Shown piece after piece: positions 4,458 through 6,714 of a DNA stretch of 6,714 bases. Position 1 is the first letter of the stretch. Each line of letters opens with the position of its first letter. The stretch spans positions 1 through 6,714 of the forward strand of contig VBLM01000595.1 in assembly GCA_005879095.1 (NCBI GenBank), in the 5' to 3' direction. The position numbers were made by a program, and so were the translations under genes. This DNA is from Deltaproteobacteria bacterium. GTDB lineage: Bacteria; Myxococcota; Myxococcia; Myxococcales; 40CM-4-68-19. Under the pieces are notes generated by a model. The model was not told the origin of the DNA. It saw nothing but the letters and a program-made list of their open reading frames with translations, and searched no databases.

Positions 4458-6714
4458 ATGGCCGAGAACAACCAACCGCGTGTCGAAGTGCCCGGGTACC
4501 GCGTCGAGCGGCTCCTGGGCACTGGCGGCTTCGGGGTGGTCGTCGCGGCGACTTCCGAGGCCGGCCAGCGGGTCGCGCTCAAGGTGGCGACCGCCGATGC
4601 AGTGGCGGCCGCGCAGCTCGAACGCGAGGAGAAAGCGCTCCGGGCGGTAGGTCCTCAGGCCGCGCCGGCGGTGCTCGGCTCGGGCGCGCTGCCCGACGGA
4701 TCGCCCTGGCTGGCGTTGGAGCTGCTCGAGCCGCCGACGCTGGCGCAGCGGTTGGCCGAGATCAAGGGACCGATGGAGCGCGCCGAGCTGGCCTCGCGCG
4801 CGCCGGCCCTGGTCGAAGCGGCCGCGATCGTGCATGCGGCGGGCTTCGTCCATCTCGATCTCAAGCCGGACAACATCTTCCTGACGCAGCAGGGCGTGCG
4901 GCTGATCGATTTCGGCCTGGCGCGGCCGATCGGCGAGCGGCAGGAGCGCGGCAGCGGCTTTGCAGGGACGGCGGAGTACGCCAGCCCGGAGCAGTGCGAG
5001 GAGAGGACCGACCTCGACCCGCGCGCGGACGTCTACGCGCTCGGCGTGATCCTGTTCGAGATGGTGGCGGGACGGCCGCCGTTCGCCGGCGAGGCCCAGG
5101 CGGTGCGCGAGGCGCAGGTGGGAATGCGGCCGCCGCGGCCCTCGCAGTTCGCGCCGGTGCCGGCGGCGCTCGAGCAGGTCGTGCTGCGCTGCCTGACAAA
5201 GGACCGCACGCGGCGTTTTCAGACTGCTGCCGAGCTGAAGACCGCGCTGGTCGCGGCGCTCGCCGAGGAGGCGCCGGCGGTGCGCGGACAGTCGCCGGCG
5301 GTGGCAGCGCGCGGCGTCGAGCGGCGGCAGGTCGGGCTATTGCTCTTCTCGTCGACCGCGGACGTTGGCTCGATCCAGTCGGCGGTGCGCGGGCTGGGTG
5401 GCGAGATCGGGCATGCCGGGCGCGGGCGGTATGCGGCGATCTTTCCAGGCGAGGCCGGACAGGATCCGGTCCGCCGCGCGCTGCGGGCGGCGCAGGGGCT
5501 GGCCGAAAAGCGGTTGGCGGTGCGCGGCATCGTCGACCTCGGCGCCGTGAACACACAGCGGCGGGCCGACGGGAGCACGCGCTATCTTGCGCCGGAGCTG
5601 GCGCGGCAGGAACGCTATCCGGAGGAGAGCGATCCGCCGGGGCCGCTGGCGACCGCCGCCGCCGTCGAGGTGCTGGCCGATGTCGGGTGGGAACCGCTGC
5701 CCGGGCGCGCCGGGATCTTCGCGCCCCGATCGGGCGAGGCGGCGCGGCTGCAGGCGCCGACCATCGTGCAGCTCGGCGCCGGTCCGCTGGTTGGGCGCGA
5801 AGAGGTGCTGCGATCGCTGCTCGCTGCCGCCGAGGACGCGACCCAGCGGTCATCGCCGGCGGCGGTCACCGTGATCGCCGAGCCCGGCCACGGCAAGACG
5901 CACCTGGCGGCGGCGCTGCTGGAGAAGCTGCGTGCGCACCTCCCGGCGGCGGAGCTGCTCGAGCTGCGCGCGCGGGAGCCGGTCCCCGGCGATGCCGACG
6001 AGACGTTGCGCGCGCTCCTTGGACGCGCGCTGGAGCTTTCGCCTGGTGTCGCCGAGCCGGAGGGACGCGCCCGTTTTGCCGCCGCGCTCGGGTCGCCGCT
6101 GGCGGCCGAGCTGTGGCCGGCGGCGGCGCTGACGCTGCGGCTGTTACGACCCGACGATACTCGCGTGCGCGCATTGGCCGCGACTCCCGGCGTCCTGCGC
6201 CAGATGGCGATGCGCGCCACCGGCGAGGCGCTGCGGTCGCGGGCGCGGCGGCGGCCGCTCTGCCTGCTGCTCGACGACGCCCAGTTCGCCGACGACACCG
6301 CGCTCGACGCGCTCGAATACGCCACGTTGGCGGAGGCGGCGGCCCCGCTCTTCGTCTGTGCGCTGGGGCGGCCCTCGTTCGGCGAGGCGCGCAAGTCGTT
6401 CGGCGAGCGGGCGGCGCGGCGCGAGGTGATCCGGCTCGGCGCGCTGCCGCCGGAGCGCGCTGCCGAGCTGTGCCGGCGGCTGCTCGAACCCGCCGAGAAC
6501 GTTCCGGCCGCCGCCATCGAGCGGCTGGTCCAGCGCACGCAGGGGATCCCACTGCTCCTGGTCGAGCTGGTGCGCGGGCTGAAGCGCGACGGCCTCGTGC
6601 GCAAGCGGATGCGCGGCGACAGCTGGTTCCTCGCCACCGACGAGCTGGACAAGCTGCCGGACTCGCCGCTGATCGAATGGCTGGCCGAGCGCGAGCTGGC
6701 GGCTCTGCCGCCGG
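4458..6714 (+). CDS. Ser/Thr protein kinase fused to cyclase-like and AAA/STAND ATPase domains (C-terminus beyond window)
   Basis: Runs open for 752 codons to the window edge. The kinase domain (about 14-265) has the glycine loop GTGGFGVV (21-28), K42 in VALK, E57 as likely helix-C Glu, HLDLKPDN (133-140) with catalytic D135, DFG (151-153), SPE (176-178) and D191 in DVYALG. The loop reads HLD, not HRD, so it is a non-RD kinase that may not need activation-loop phosphorylation. Residues 291-425 look like a class III nucleotide-cyclase fold, but both metal-binding Asp positions are lost (S299 and R322), so it is probably a non-catalytic sensor. From about 443 (PLVGREE) an ATPase module follows: Walker A EPGHGKT (475-481) and Walker B LCLLLDDAQFAD (601-612). 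No membrane segment is seen up to 752, so it appears cytoplasmic. This kinase-ATPase architecture is common in myxobacteria. No in-frame start lies between the upstream stop and ATG 4458. Likely co-transcribed with the lipoprotein. Confidence 0.93.
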   Translation, partial: MAENNQPRVEVPGYRVERLLGTGGFGVVVAATSEAGQRVALKVATADAVAAAQLEREEKALRAVGPQAAPAVLGSGALPDGSPWLALELLEPPTLAQRLAEIKGPMERAELASRAPALVEAAAIVHAAGFVHLDLKPDNIFLTQQGVRLIDFGLARPIGERQERGSGFAGTAEYASPEQCEERTDLDPRADVYALGVILFEMVAGRPPFAGEAQAVREAQVGMRPPRPSQFAPVPAALEQVVLRCLTKDRTRRFQTAAELKTALVAALAEEAPAVRGQSPAVAARGVERRQVGLLLFSSTADVGSIQSAVRGLGGEIGHAGRGRYAAIFPGEAGQDPVRRALRAAQGLAEKRLAVRGIVDLGAVNTQRRADGSTRYLAPELARQERYPEESDPPGPLATAAAVEVLADVGWEPLPGRAGIFAPRSGEAARLQAPTIVQLGAGPLVGREEVLRSLLAAAEDATQRSSPAAVTVIAEPGHGKTHLAAALLEKLRAHLPAAELLELRAREPVPGDADETLRALLGRALELSPGVAEPEGRARFAAALGSPLAAELWPAAALTLRLLRPDDTRVRALAATPGVLRQMAMRATGEALRSRARRRPLCLLLDDAQFADDTALDALEYATLAEAAAPLFVCALGRPSFGEARKSFGERAARREVIRLGALPPERAAELCRRLLEPAENVPAAAIERLVQRTQGIPLLLVELVRGLKRDGLVRKRMRGDSWFLATDELDKLPDSPLIEWLAERELAALPP

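Noticed and set aside
4861..6652. Long minus-strand open frames opposite the kinase gene
   Set aside because: Arg/Ala/Pro/Ser-rich translations typical of antisense shadows; the plus frame holds clear kinase and ATPase motifs throughout.

Overview
This is a GC-rich window (roughly two thirds G+C by eye) holding five protein genes and no RNA genes, mobile elements or CRISPR array. The gene content points to a myxobacterium or close relative (Myxococcota). It has an FHA-GGDEF protein, a Cys-rich lipoprotein ending in a CGDGVC...DCGPC motif, and a large kinase/cyclase-like/ATPase fusion; this mix is familiar from that phylum. The taxonomic call is inference from gene style, not from a marker gene.

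Layout. Positions 1-1536 (minus) hold most of a secreted beta-rich protein whose C-terminus lies outside the window; its start is unclear because no in-frame ATG exists. A short AT-rich stretch (about 44% G+C over 1561-1650) separates it from a divergent small secreted protein of 139 aa (1645-2064, plus). That gene converges with an FHA-GGDEF diguanylate cyclase (2068-2973, minus), leaving 3 bp between the stop codons. A 187-bp divergent region with competing inverted repeats (2974-3160) leads into a 421-aa predicted lipoprotein (3161-4426, plus) with an 18-residue Cys/Asp/Pro repeat. After 31 bp comes a Ser/Thr kinase fused to a degenerate nucleotide-cyclase-like domain and an AAA/STAND-type ATPase (4458 to the window end, plus). 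A perfect 9-bp hairpin fills most of that gap and stops one base before the kinase ATG.

How the genes may work together. The lipoprotein and kinase look like one transcription unit. The divergent neighbour carries an FHA domain, a phosphothreonine reader, on a c-di-GMP synthase. A plausible but unproven reading is an envelope-sensing module: a surface lipoprotein, a cytoplasmic kinase with a pseudo-cyclase sensor and ATPase arm, and a kinase-responsive c-di-GMP output. The two genes at the left (secreted beta-rich protein and small secreted protein) show no clear link to this module.
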